Below, one piece after another: positions 1-7,401 of a DNA stretch of 64,000 nucleotides. The stretch's first letter is position 1, and each line of letters opens with the position of its first letter. Source of the stretch: Frigidibacter sp037095735 (GTDB lineage: Bacteria > Pseudomonadota > Alphaproteobacteria > Rhodobacterales > Rhodobacteraceae); assembly GCF_037095735.1 (NCBI RefSeq), contig NZ_JBAWKD010000006.1:149556-213555 (forward strand), given 5' to 3'. Position numbers and translations under genes: made by a program. The notes below the pieces were generated by a model that was given only the letters and a program-made list of their open reading frames with translations, did not search any database and was not told where the DNA came from.

Positions 1-397
1 AGGTCTCGGCCTGATCGTCGCGGGTGTGGCCAAGCGCGACATCGCCCAGCCCCCTGCCCCGCGCCCAATCCGCGATCAGCTGCAGCCGCCCGCGGCGCGC
101 GGCGTCCGGCAGGTTGCCCTTGCCGTCCCAGTGCCAGTGCAGCGTGTCATGCGGCAGGCCCAGCCCAGCCGCCTGCGCGGCGACATCGGTCGCCTCGCTC
201 GCGGCCTCCGGGCGCAGTCCGTGATCGACGGTGACAACGGCCAGATCCGGCCCGCCCGCCCCGCGCCACTCGGCCAGCAGATGCAGAAGCGCGACGGAAT
301 CCCCGCCCCCCGAAACGGCAACGCCCAGCCCCTTCGGGGGGCCGGGCGCAAATCCATCCTGCAGGGCGCGGGCGGGGTCCACCACGCCGGCCCTCAC
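1..397 (-). CDS. tilS: tRNA(Ile)-lysidine synthetase TilS, N-terminal part (runs off window)
   Basis: TilS attaches lysidine to C34 of the CAU-anticodon tRNA-Ile, so that it reads AUA codons. Only about 132 N-terminal residues lie in the window. The ATP-pyrophosphatase P-loop SGGGDS sits at residues 29-34, followed by the VTVDHGLR and GHTRDDQAET segments typical of the family. The start chosen is a GTG at 395-397 that overlaps the cpoB stop codon (GTGA), so the two genes are probably translationally coupled. It is the last visible gene of the tol-pal operon, the usual order in Rhodobacteraceae. The C-terminal domains are outside the window. Confidence 0.9.
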   Translation of the reverse strand, partial: MRAGVVDPARALQDGFAPGPPKGLGVAVSGGGDSVALLHLLAEWRGAGGPDLAVVTVDHGLRPEAASEATDVAAQAAGLGLPHDTLHWHWDGKGNLPDAARRGRLQLIADWARGRGLGDVALGHTRDDQAET

Positions 398-1263
398 TGG
401 CAGCGCAGCTGCGCCATCGCGGTGCGCGCCTCGGACAGCTGCGGGCTCGACGGGAAGCGGCGGCCGACCTCGGACAGGGTCACGCAGGCTTCGTTCGACT
501 GCCCAAGCTGGCCCAGCATCATGCCGAGCCGCGTCAGGTTCTCGGGCGCGCGCGTCCCCTCGGGGGCGTTCGAGAAGCCGTCCAGATAGGCGCGCGCGGC
601 ATTGGCGGTGTCGCCTGCCTTTTCCAGCGCCTGACCGCGCAGGAACTGCGCGTCGCCCATCAGCGGCGAGCCAGGATAGGATTGGGCAAAGGTCGCAAAC
701 TGCGCAGCGGCGCCTTGAAAGTCACCGGAATCGAGCACCCCCTTGGCCCGATCGAAGTCCGATTTCTCGTTCAGGGCCAATTCCGCACCGCCCGAAGAGG
801 CGGGCTTCGACGACGGCGCCGCGCTGGGCGCCGGCGCGGTCATCGCCGCCCCGCCGCCCGAAGAGGACGCGCCGCCGCCAAGGCTCGCGGTGATCGGCAG
901 GCTGCCGACATCGCAGCCGCTTTCCATCTCGCACAGCCGGAACTCGATGTCGCCGATCCGGTTCGTGCCATCGGCGACGACCCGGCTCACGCGGTTTTGC
1001 AGCTCTTCGGTGGCGGAGGTGAGCCGCGACAGCTCGGCCTCCATCGTGTTCATCCGGTCGAGCGCCGAGGCGCCGCCCGCGGCCTGCAGGTTGGCCCCGT
1101 TCGAGGTCAGCTCCTGCTTCAGGCCCTGGATCTGGGCGGCGAGCTGCGACAGCTCCTTGCGGATGTCGGCCACGGTCTCGGCCCCGGCCGGCGCGGCAAG
1201 GGCCGTGCCGGTCGCGAGGGCGAGAAGCGCCGCGCGGATCGGGAACCGGATCATGGCATTCAT
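394..1263 (-). CDS. cpoB: Cell division coordinator CpoB (YbgF), Tol-Pal associated TPR protein
   Basis: This 289-residue periplasmic protein coordinates peptidoglycan synthesis with Tol-Pal-driven outer-membrane constriction in characterised relatives. A signal peptide covers about residues 1-27 (hydrophobic core, AGA before the cleavage site). A predicted coiled-coil trimerisation stretch follows at about 30-110, then a Gly/Ser/Ala/Pro linker and tetratricopeptide repeats in the C-terminal half (YPGSPL, FPSSPQL turns). The open frame extends further upstream into pal but without homology. ATG 1263 gives MNAM, and the second Met at 1254 has better Shine-Dalgarno spacing (GAGG), so either may be used. 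It lies 2 nt downstream of pal and overlaps tilS. Confidence 0.9.
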   Translation of the reverse strand: MNAMIRFPIRAALLALATGTALAAPAGAETVADIRKELSQLAAQIQGLKQELTSNGANLQAAGGASALDRMNTMEAELSRLTSATEELQNRVSRVVADGTNRIGDIEFRLCEMESGCDVGSLPITASLGGGASSSGGGAAMTAPAPSAAPSSKPASSGGAELALNEKSDFDRAKGVLDSGDFQGAAAQFATFAQSYPGSPLMGDAQFLRGQALEKAGDTANAARAYLDGFSNAPEGTRAPENLTRLGMMLGQLGQSNEACVTLSEVGRRFPSSPQLSEARTAMAQLRCQ

Positions 1264-1265
1264 CC

Positions 1266-1802
1266 TCAGCTGCCGGCGCCGACCGAGATCACGGTGACGG
1301 CACGGCGGTTGCGGGCGTAGCAGCTTTCTTCCGAGCAGATCGCCAGCGGACGCTCCTTGCCGTAGCTGACAGTGCGCAGGCGGTTGGCGGCGACGCCGTT
1401 GGCGATCAGGAAGTCCTGCACGGCCGAAGCGCGGCGGGCGCCCAGCGCGATGTTGTACTCGCGGGTGCCCTGTTCGTCGGCATGGCCTTCGATGATGGCG
1501 GTGTAGTTCGGGTGCGAGTTCAGCCACTGCGCCTGACCGGTCAGGATCATGCGGGCCTCGTTCGACACGGTCGACTGGTCGACGGCGAAGTTCACCATGT
1601 CGCCGATGGTCTGCTGGAAGTAGGCCGGCGAGTTCGGGTTGTTCGGGTCATTGGCCCCGCCCGCGCCATAGGCGCCGTTCGCGCCGTAGCCGCCCGCACC
1701 GTTCATGCCACCGGCACCGCCGGCGCCGTAGCGGTTGGGGTTGTTGCAGGCCGCGAGCGCCAGCGCGCAAAGCAGCAGAATGGCCGAGGAATGCAGTTTC
1801 AT
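1266..1802 (-). CDS. pal: Peptidoglycan-associated lipoprotein Pal
   Basis: Pal is an outer-membrane lipoprotein that binds peptidoglycan and docks with TolB. The protein has 178 residues. The lipobox LALAAC places the lipidated Cys at residue 19. A Gly/Asn-rich flexible linker follows (about residues 22-55). The OmpA-like domain fills the rest and includes the diaminopimelate-binding region IEGHADEQGTREYN and the conserved RR of LGARRASAV. The ATG at 1802 was chosen over an upstream in-frame Met because it directly precedes the lipoprotein signal. It sits between tolB and cpoB, 135 bp after tolB. Confidence 0.96.
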   Translation of the reverse strand: MKLHSSAILLLCALALAACNNPNRYGAGGAGGMNGAGGYGANGAYGAGGANDPNNPNSPAYFQQTIGDMVNFAVDQSTVSNEARMILTGQAQWLNSHPNYTAIIEGHADEQGTREYNIALGARRASAVQDFLIANGVAANRLRTVSYGKERPLAICSEESCYARNRRAVTVISVGAGS

Positions 1803-1937
1803 GGGTGTTCCGCCTGTTATGAGCCGCCGGGGCATTCGCGCCCCGGCCTTGTCCGTCTTGGTCCGTCTTGGCCCCGCTTTACCAAAGCGATCACGCCTTG
1901 GAAACGATTGCCTTCATCCTTCGGGGGCCTCTGCCCG

Positions 1938-3278
1938 TTACTTCAGCAGCGGCGACCAGGCCGGGTCCGAAGCCGCGCCGGAGGTCGGCACCGCCTTCAG
2001 GTTCCGCCCCGAGACATCGACCGAGAACAGCCGCGGCTCGCCGCCGGCGCCGGCGGTTTCGCGCGTGAACATCACCACCCGGCCATTCGGCGCCCAGGTC
2101 GGACCCTCGTCAAGGAACGAGGCCGTGAGAAGCCGCTCTTCCGAACCGTCGGTGCGCATCACGCCGATGTGGAAGCGGCCGGCATTCTGCTTGGTGAAGG
2201 CGATCAGGTCGCCGCGCGGCGACCAGACCGGCGTGCCATAGCGACCCTCGCCGAACGAGATCCGCGTCGGTTCGCCCCCGTTCGCGCCCATGATGTAGAT
2301 CTGCTGCCCGCCCGAGCGGTCGCTTTCGAAGACGATGCGCGAGCCGTCCGGCGAGAAGGACGGCGCGGTCTCGATCGCGGGGGTGTTGGTCAACCGCTGG
2401 GTCTGGCCCGAGCGCAGGTCCATCTTCCAGATGTCGGTGTTGCCGCCCTGCTCGACCGAATAGACGATCTGCGACCCGTCGGGCGAGAAGCGCGGGGCGA
2501 AGGTCATCGTGCCGGGCGTCTCGGGCAGCAGCTGCGACGAGACGTTCGACAGGTTCAGCATCTTGATGCGCGGGAAGCCGGTCTCGAAGGTGGTGTAAAG
2601 CACCCGGTCGCCCGAGGGCGAGAAGCGGGGCGACATCACGATGGTCGAGCTGTCGGTCAGATACTGCGGACCGGCGCCGTCGTAATCCATGATGCCAAGG
2701 CGCTTCTGGCGCTTGTCCTTCGGCCCGATCTCCTGGACGTAGACCACGCGGCTGTCGAAATAGCCGCCCTCGCCGGTGATGCGCGAATAGACCTGGTCGG
2801 CGACCTTGTGGGCCATCCGGCGCCACGAGGCGGCCGAGGCCACGTATTGCTGCCCCTCGCCCAGCTGCTGGCCGGCGAAGACGTCATAGAGGCGGAACTT
2901 GACGGTGATCTTGTCGCCCGAGACCGAGACCGAGCCGCCGACCAGCGCCTCGGCATTGATCGCGCGCCAGTCCTGATAGGACACCGGGGCGTCGAACGAG
3001 GTGATGCGCGCGATATGGGCCGAAGCCGGGATCTCGCGGAAGAGGCCCGTGCCGGTGAGGTCGGCGTTCAGCACCTGTGTCAGCTGCGCGGCATACTGCT
3101 GGGCGGCGGCGTTCTCGGCCACGAAGACCGGGGCGGCATAGGGCAAGGGCTCGATCACGCCCTGATCGATCTCAATCCGAAGCGGCCCGCGATCCTGCGC
3201 GAGCGCCGGCGAGACGGCGAAGGGCGCCGCGAGCGCGGCCGCCGAGAGAAGCGCCGCGAGGGCGGTCTTGCGAAGCAT
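1938..3278 (-). CDS. tolB: Tol-Pal system periplasmic protein TolB
   Basis: TolB (446 residues) links TolA to Pal in the periplasm. The start at 3278 gives a signal peptide (MLRKTALAAL with cleavage near ALAQ, about residue 28) behind a strong GGGGGAG ribosome-binding site. The N-terminal alpha/beta domain spans about residues 30-165. A six-bladed propeller follows, with repeated SPDGS(Q/R)IV blade motifs that are plain in the translation. An upstream extension of the frame (to 3398) has no family support. The gene is 68 bp downstream of tolA and is followed by pal. Confidence 0.96.
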   Translation of the reverse strand: MLRKTALAALLSAAALAAPFAVSPALAQDRGPLRIEIDQGVIEPLPYAAPVFVAENAAAQQYAAQLTQVLNADLTGTGLFREIPASAHIARITSFDAPVSYQDWRAINAEALVGGSVSVSGDKITVKFRLYDVFAGQQLGEGQQYVASAASWRRMAHKVADQVYSRITGEGGYFDSRVVYVQEIGPKDKRQKRLGIMDYDGAGPQYLTDSSTIVMSPRFSPSGDRVLYTTFETGFPRIKMLNLSNVSSQLLPETPGTMTFAPRFSPDGSQIVYSVEQGGNTDIWKMDLRSGQTQRLTNTPAIETAPSFSPDGSRIVFESDRSGGQQIYIMGANGGEPTRISFGEGRYGTPVWSPRGDLIAFTKQNAGRFHIGVMRTDGSEERLLTASFLDEGPTWAPNGRVVMFTRETAGAGGEPRLFSVDVSGRNLKAVPTSGAASDPAWSPLLK

Positions 3279-3346
3279 GGGAAGTCTCCCCCTGGTTCCG
3301 GGCCGCGCCGGGCCGCCGGGTTTCGTCGTGTCGTGCGGGCTGCGGG

Positions 3347-4753
3347 TCATTTCATGCGCATCCCGTTCGGGTTGAAGACCATTTCGATCTCCTGCCACTG
3401 GCCGTATTTCTCGGCCGGAAGATTGTAGCCGGTCGGGCCCGCGCAGCGCAGGATCGCGCGCCGCCCGGCCTCGTAGGCCTGCTGGGCCGCGGCTTCCGAC
3501 CCGCCCGAGAACTCGGCCATCTTCATCGAGGAAGACACCGGCTTGCCATCGGGGCCCATCGAGACGCGGACCGTCACCGTCACCCGCTGCGCCTCGGACG
3601 AGAGCGAGCCGATGTTCCAGCAGGCCTGCACCGCGACGCGCAGCGCGTCCTTCTCGCCGCTGGTCATCGGCGGGCCGTCGGCGGCGAGGCCTGTGCCCTG
3701 CCGGCTTTCGCCCTGCTGGGTCGCCCCGCCCATCGCCTCTTTCAGCGCGGCATCGGTCGCGGCCTTCTCGGCAGCGGCGGCGGCGGCCTTGTCGGCGGCG
3801 GCCTTCTTGTCCGCGGCGGCCTTGGCATCCGCAGCCTTCTTCTCGGCCGCCTTCTTGTCTGCCGCAGCCTTGTCCGCCGCAGCCTTGGCGTCAGCGGCCT
3901 TCTTCTCGGCCGCCTTCTTCTCGTCGGCGGCTTTCTTCTCTGCCGCGGCCTTGGCATCGGCAGCCTTCTTGTCCGCAGCGGCCTTGGCGTCAGCGGCCTT
4001 CTTCTCGGCAGCCTTCTTGTCGGCGGCGGCCTTCTCGGCAGCCGCCTTGGCGTCGGCTTCGGCCTGCGCGGCGGCGGCGACCTTGGTCGGGTCGGGCGCG
4101 GCGGTCTCGTCTGCCTTGTTCTCTTCGGTCGCGATCTCGGTCGCGGCCTCTTCCGGCGCGGCGGGTTTCTTCTTCTCTTCGACCGGCACCGGCTCGGGCG
4201 TGGGCTCGGGGCGCTTCTCGGCCACAGTCTCGGGCGAGACCTCTGCATCGGGCGGCGGCGGGGCCGCGGGCGTGGGGGCCACGCGCGGGCTTGGGCGCTG
4301 CTTCGGACGCGGGCTCACCTTGGCGGCCAGCGCCGCGGCCTGTTCGGTCTTCGGCGCAGGCGGCGCCGAGGGCGCGGCGGCGCTGACCGTGGGCGTCGGC
4401 GGCGCAAGCTGCGAGACGTCGGGTGCAGCATCGGCCGTCGCGGCCGGCGGCGGGGCCGAGGTCGCGGGCGACGGCGCGGGTTCGGGCTCGGCCGCCTCGG
4501 CGGTGTCGGGCGCGGCTTCCGGCGGCGGCGACGAGGCCAGCGGCGTCGGCGTCGCGGCGGGCGGCGTCGGCGCGCGGCTCGCCGCGGCCTCGAGCGCCGC
4601 GAAATCGCTTTCCGACATGATCGAGACGGACGCGCTCTCGACCGGGGCCGAGGGCTTGGGCTGGAAGAGCCAGCCGCCAAGGATCGCCCAGAGGAACAGC
4701 GCCGCGTGTCCCCCTGCCGATACCGTGATGCCGATTCTGTCCGAACGTACCAT
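3347..4753 (-). CDS. tolA: Cell envelope integrity protein TolA
   Basis: TolA is the inner-membrane-anchored, periplasm-spanning rod of Tol-Pal. The protein has 468 residues from the ATG at 4753; a TTG 15 nt upstream is a less likely start. One transmembrane helix lies near residues 8-28 and carries the SxxxH motif (SAGGH) that contacts TolQR in characterised TolA. A Pro/Ala-rich stretch follows, then a long Ala/Lys helix made of near-repeats of AAEKKAADAK (encoded about 3760-4070). The C-terminal domain III (about residues 345-468) ends in FNPNGMRMK. It lies 62 bp downstream of tolR. Length and domain order are normal for alphaproteobacterial TolA. Confidence 0.95.
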   Translation of the reverse strand: MVRSDRIGITVSAGGHAALFLWAILGGWLFQPKPSAPVESASVSIMSESDFAALEAAASRAPTPPAATPTPLASSPPPEAAPDTAEAAEPEPAPSPATSAPPPAATADAAPDVSQLAPPTPTVSAAAPSAPPAPKTEQAAALAAKVSPRPKQRPSPRVAPTPAAPPPPDAEVSPETVAEKRPEPTPEPVPVEEKKKPAAPEEAATEIATEENKADETAAPDPTKVAAAAQAEADAKAAAEKAAADKKAAEKKAADAKAAADKKAADAKAAAEKKAADEKKAAEKKAADAKAAADKAAADKKAAEKKAADAKAAADKKAAADKAAAAAAEKAATDAALKEAMGGATQQGESRQGTGLAADGPPMTSGEKDALRVAVQACWNIGSLSSEAQRVTVTVRVSMGPDGKPVSSSMKMAEFSGGSEAAAQQAYEAGRRAILRCAGPTGYNLPAEKYGQWQEIEMVFNPNGMRMK

Positions 4754-4815
4754 GCTGCCTTCAGCCAAGCTGTGCTCCGCGCCCTACCGGGCCGGGCGCC
4801 TGTGTCGCTCTGTCG

Positions 4816-5310
4816 TCAGTTGCTCGGGGCCGTCCGACCGTTCATGGTCGGCCCGCCGCCGTCGGTCACCAGCGTGATCGCGCTGAAGCCCGCATTGTTC
4901 AGCGCGCCCATGACCTGCACGACCCGCTCGTAGGGGATGCTGCCATCGGCGCGCAGGAACAGCTTGTTGTCCTTGCGCTCGGCGGCCACCGCCTGCAGCC
5001 GCACCACAAGCTCGTCCTCGGGCGTCGGCGTGTTCATCACCGAAACCGTGCCATCGGCCTGCAGCGAGATCGTCAGCGGCTCTTCCTGCTCGGTCGGGAC
5101 CGCCTGCGCGGCGGTCTTGGGCAGTTCCAGCGGCACGCCCACGGTCATCAGCGGTGCCGCGACCATGAAGATGATCAAAAGCACAAGCATCACGTCGACG
5201 AAGGGCGTGATGTTGATCTCGCTCATCGCGGCCGAACGGCCACCGCCGCGCCGCCGTCCGCCCCCGCGACGACCACCGCCGCCGCCCTTCTTCATGACCC
5301 CGGCCCCCAT
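4816..5310 (-). CDS. tolR: Tol-Pal system protein TolR
   Basis: TolR (164 residues) is an ExbD-family inner-membrane protein that forms the proton channel with TolQ. A Gly/Arg-rich cytoplasmic N-terminus (residues 1-27) precedes the conserved INITPFVDVMLVLLIIFMV segment, whose Asp in the transmembrane helix is the family's proton-path residue. The periplasmic domain follows (about 60-160). The unusually glycine-rich N-terminus is common in this group. It starts 3 nt after the tolQ stop, so co-translation is likely. Confidence 0.96.
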   Translation of the reverse strand: MGAGVMKKGGGGGRRGGGRRRGGGRSAAMSEINITPFVDVMLVLLIIFMVAAPLMTVGVPLELPKTAAQAVPTEQEEPLTISLQADGTVSVMNTPTPEDELVVRLQAVAAERKDNKLFLRADGSIPYERVVQVMGALNNAGFSAITLVTDGGGPTMNGRTAPSN

Positions 5311-5313
5311 CGC

Positions 5314-6009
5314 TCAGGCGTCCAGCTGGCGCGAGAGGATGGTCGAGAATTCGTCCGCAAAGGCCTCGTAGCCCGAGATGATGCGGTCGCTGTCGCCCGA
5401 AAGCTTGTTGTAGAAGATCACGGCCGGGATCGCGGCGACCAGGCCGATGCCGGTGGCCAGCAGCGCCTCGGCGATGCCCGGGGCCACGACGGCCAGCGAG
5501 GTGTTCTGCGAGATCGCGATCTCCTCGAAAGCGGTCTTGATCCCCCAGACGGTGCCGAAGAGGCCGATGAACGGTGCGGTCGAGCCGGTGGTCGCCAGCA
5601 CGCCCAGGCCCGAATTCAGCTTCTCGCTTTCCTTGGCGATCGCCACGTCCATCGAGCGGTCGATGCGCGCCTGCGCCCCGGCGATCAGCCCGCCGTCCTG
5701 ACGGTGCGACCGGCGCCATTCCAGCATGCCGGCGGCGAAGACCTTTTCAGAGGCGCCATCGGGGGCCGAACCGATCTTTTCGAACAGCTCGTCCAGCGGC
5801 TCGCCCGACCAGAACGAGCGGTCGAAGATCGAGGCTTCGCGGCGCGCCAGCCGGTAGACGATGTATTTCTGGATGATGATCGCCCAGGACCAGATGCTGG
5901 CGCCGATCAGCGCGAGCATCACGAGCTTAACGGTCAGAGAGGCGCGCGCGAAAAGCGCAAGCAAAGAGAAATCAATCTCCTGCGCCGAGGCAAGGGCGTG
6001 GGTGTCCAT
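5314..6009 (-). CDS. tolQ: Tol-Pal system protein TolQ
   Basis: TolQ (231 residues) is the MotA/TolQ/ExbB-family component that uses the proton motive force to energise TolA. Three transmembrane segments are visible: about residues 22-45 (VKLVMLALIGASIWSWAIII), and two in the C-terminal half around GSTAPFIGLFGTVWGI and GLVAAIPAVIFYNKL. The conserved Thr and Gly of the second hairpin are present. It heads the tolQRAB-pal-cpoB run. About 170 bp separate it from ybgC; that gap holds a GGGCCGC/GCGGCCC hairpin at about 6037-6057 but no gene. Confidence 0.96.
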   Translation of the reverse strand: MDTHALASAQEIDFSLLALFARASLTVKLVMLALIGASIWSWAIIIQKYIVYRLARREASIFDRSFWSGEPLDELFEKIGSAPDGASEKVFAAGMLEWRRSHRQDGGLIAGAQARIDRSMDVAIAKESEKLNSGLGVLATTGSTAPFIGLFGTVWGIKTAFEEIAISQNTSLAVVAPGIAEALLATGIGLVAAIPAVIFYNKLSGDSDRIISGYEAFADEFSTILSRQLDA

Positions 6010-6180
6010 ACTGTCTGCTCGCCGGTGTTTTTACGGGGCCGCGTTCTTGCGGCCCTCATTGGCGCGGATTCTACAGTTTTGGAAGGGGAATGCCAACACA
6101 TCTGCGTCAGTTGGGCGCAGGGCTGCCATGCATCTTGCGCCCTGCCTGGAGCAGAACACCGCAGGCTGTGCCAGCGTGGT

Positions 6181-6585
6181 TCAGTGCACCGCAGGCACGA
6201 GTTGCGCGCGCAAGGCTGCGGGCAACCGCGCAGGGGCCCCGGCCTCGGTCAGGCAGACCAGCGTGACCTGCGCGGTGAACAGACGCTCTTCGGCGCGCAG
6301 CACCGTCTGGTCCAGCACCAGCCGCGCCGCGGTGGCCCCCATCAGCCGGGTCTCGACCGTCAGCTCGTCGTCGAAACGCGCGGGGCGCAGGTAGTCGGCC
6401 TCGAGCCGGCGCACGGCGAAGACGAGATGGTCTTCTTCCTTCATCCGCCGCTGGTCCAGCCCCAGGTCGCGCACCCATTCGCTGCGCGCCCTTTCGATGA
6501 AGCGCAGGTAGTTCGCGTAATAGACGATGCCGGCGAGGTCCGTGTCCTCGTAATAGACGCGGCAGGTGAAGCGATGGTCGGTCAT
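6181..6585 (-). CDS. ybgC: Tol-Pal-associated acyl-CoA thioesterase YbgC
   Basis: This hotdog-fold thioesterase has 134 residues and hydrolyses acyl-CoA or acyl-ACP thioesters. The 4-hydroxybenzoyl-CoA thioesterase motif YEDTDLAGIVYYANYL is at residues 12-27, with the catalytic Asp at about 15. Its ATG overlaps the stop codon of the upstream unknown gene (ATGA), which implies translational coupling. Co-location with tolQ is the general rule in proteobacteria, although the physiological substrate remains uncertain (phospholipid-related in some species). Confidence 0.93.
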   Translation of the reverse strand: MTDHRFTCRVYYEDTDLAGIVYYANYLRFIERARSEWVRDLGLDQRRMKEEDHLVFAVRRLEADYLRPARFDDELTVETRLMGATAARLVLDQTVLRAEERLFTAQVTLVCLTEAGAPARLPAALRAQLVPAVH

Positions 6586-7229
6586 GCGGCGTCTCCCTTC
6601 AGCGCGCGGGCGAAAAGGCGCAGCCCATGCGCGGGCTCGGTCGCAGCGACGGGCAGGACAGGATCGTAGGCCGCGCGGATCACCGCGGCGACCGCGGGGC
6701 GCAGCACCGCCACGCCGCCGGCCTGGGCCAGGGGCGAGCGGTCGCGGAACGCGCCCTCGGACCAGGTCAGGATCATCTGCACCGCCTCTGCGAGCGCCAG
6801 ATCCTCGGCCGGCATCTCGGCCAGCGGCCCCGCGATGCGCAGGAAGACGAAGCCCGCGCGGATCGCGCCCGAGGCCTCGAACCGGAAGCTGCGGTAGTGA
6901 TGGGCGTCCGCCGCCTGCAGCCGGGATACGAGATCGGACGTCACGCCCGCGCCGCCCAGCAGCCTGTCCAGATCGGGCACGGCCTCGAGATCGGTCCAGT
7001 CGCGCAGGAAGAACAGGAAGAGGTTGGCCCCCTGCTCGGGGTCGGTTTCCGCCATCCGGTGCCCGGCCAGCATCACCACGCCTTCGATCGCGCCCTTGAC
7101 CGTGGCCAGCGTCTCGTCCGTCACTCCGAAGACGACGGGCACGATCGGCCGGTCCCAGCGCGCGCACAGAAAGCTGCCGTCGTCGCGGGTGAAGAGACGG
7201 GCCAGCGTATCGGGGTCGAGATCCTGCAT
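6582..7229 (-). CDS. Conserved protein of unknown function coupled to ybgC
   Basis: I do not recognise the family of this 215-residue protein. It has no signal peptide or membrane segment. The sequence is alpha/beta-like and acidic, with conserved-looking patches DGSFLCARWDRPIVPVVFG near the N-terminus and FLRIAGPLAEMPAEDL in the middle. Its stop overlaps the ybgC start by 4 nt, so it is read in the same transcript just ahead of the tol-pal operon. Codon usage resembles the neighbours. Position suggests a role beside acyl-thioester or envelope metabolism, but that is only inference from context. Confidence 0.75.
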   Translation of the reverse strand: MQDLDPDTLARLFTRDDGSFLCARWDRPIVPVVFGVTDETLATVKGAIEGVVMLAGHRMAETDPEQGANLFLFFLRDWTDLEAVPDLDRLLGGAGVTSDLVSRLQAADAHHYRSFRFEASGAIRAGFVFLRIAGPLAEMPAEDLALAEAVQMILTWSEGAFRDRSPLAQAGGVAVLRPAVAAVIRAAYDPVLPVAATEPAHGLRLFARALKGDAA

Positions 7230-7332
7230 CGGGCACCTCCTTCCCCTCCCCTAGCCAGAGCGCGCGCGCCCCTCAACCCCCCTGCCGTGCCGTCACGCCG
7301 CGGCGACCGCGCATCGTGCCGCGATGCGGCGC

Positions 7333-7360
7333 TTGACATGCGCGCGCGGCGCATCATTAT
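7333..7360 (+). promoter_or_regulatory. Probable sigma-70 promoter of mntH
   Basis: A consensus -35 hexamer TTGACA (7333-7338) is followed after 16 bp by CATTAT (7355-7360), a 4/6 match to the -10 box. Transcription would begin just before or within the palindrome at 7368-7382, leaving a short leader before the mntH start at 7402. Confidence 0.6.
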
Positions 7361-7367
7361 CCAGTTT

Positions 7368-7382
7368 TGAGAATGGTTCTCA
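7368..7382. promoter_or_regulatory. Fur/Mur-type operator overlapping the mntH transcription start
   Basis: The palindrome TGAGAATGGTTCTCA has arms TGAGAA and TTCTCA around a 3-bp centre and resembles a 7-1-7 Fur box. In alphaproteobacteria related sites bind the Fur-family manganese regulator Mur in front of Mn importers. Its place immediately downstream of the -10 box fits repression of mntH when manganese (or iron) is plentiful. Mur, Fur, Irr and an MntR-type regulator cannot be told apart from this sequence alone. Confidence 0.65.
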
Positions 7383-7401
7383 TTTACAGGAACAAAAGCA
7401 G

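Noticed and set aside
1482..3428. Very long open frame (648 codons) on the plus strand across pal and tolB
   Set aside because: It is antisense to two certain genes, shows no signal, domain or ribosome-binding site, and has the Arg/Ala/Gly/His composition of a GC-rich shadow frame.
3742..4680. Arg/Pro-rich frames overlapping tolA
   Set aside because: They are alternate-frame readings of the Ala/Lys repeat codons, with no start context.
6037..6057. GGGCCGC/GCGGCCC hairpin between ybgC and tolQ as a terminator
   Set aside because: On the minus strand it is followed by CGTAAAAAC with no T-run, and an A-rich tail is not expected of a terminator. It may only be a leader structure.
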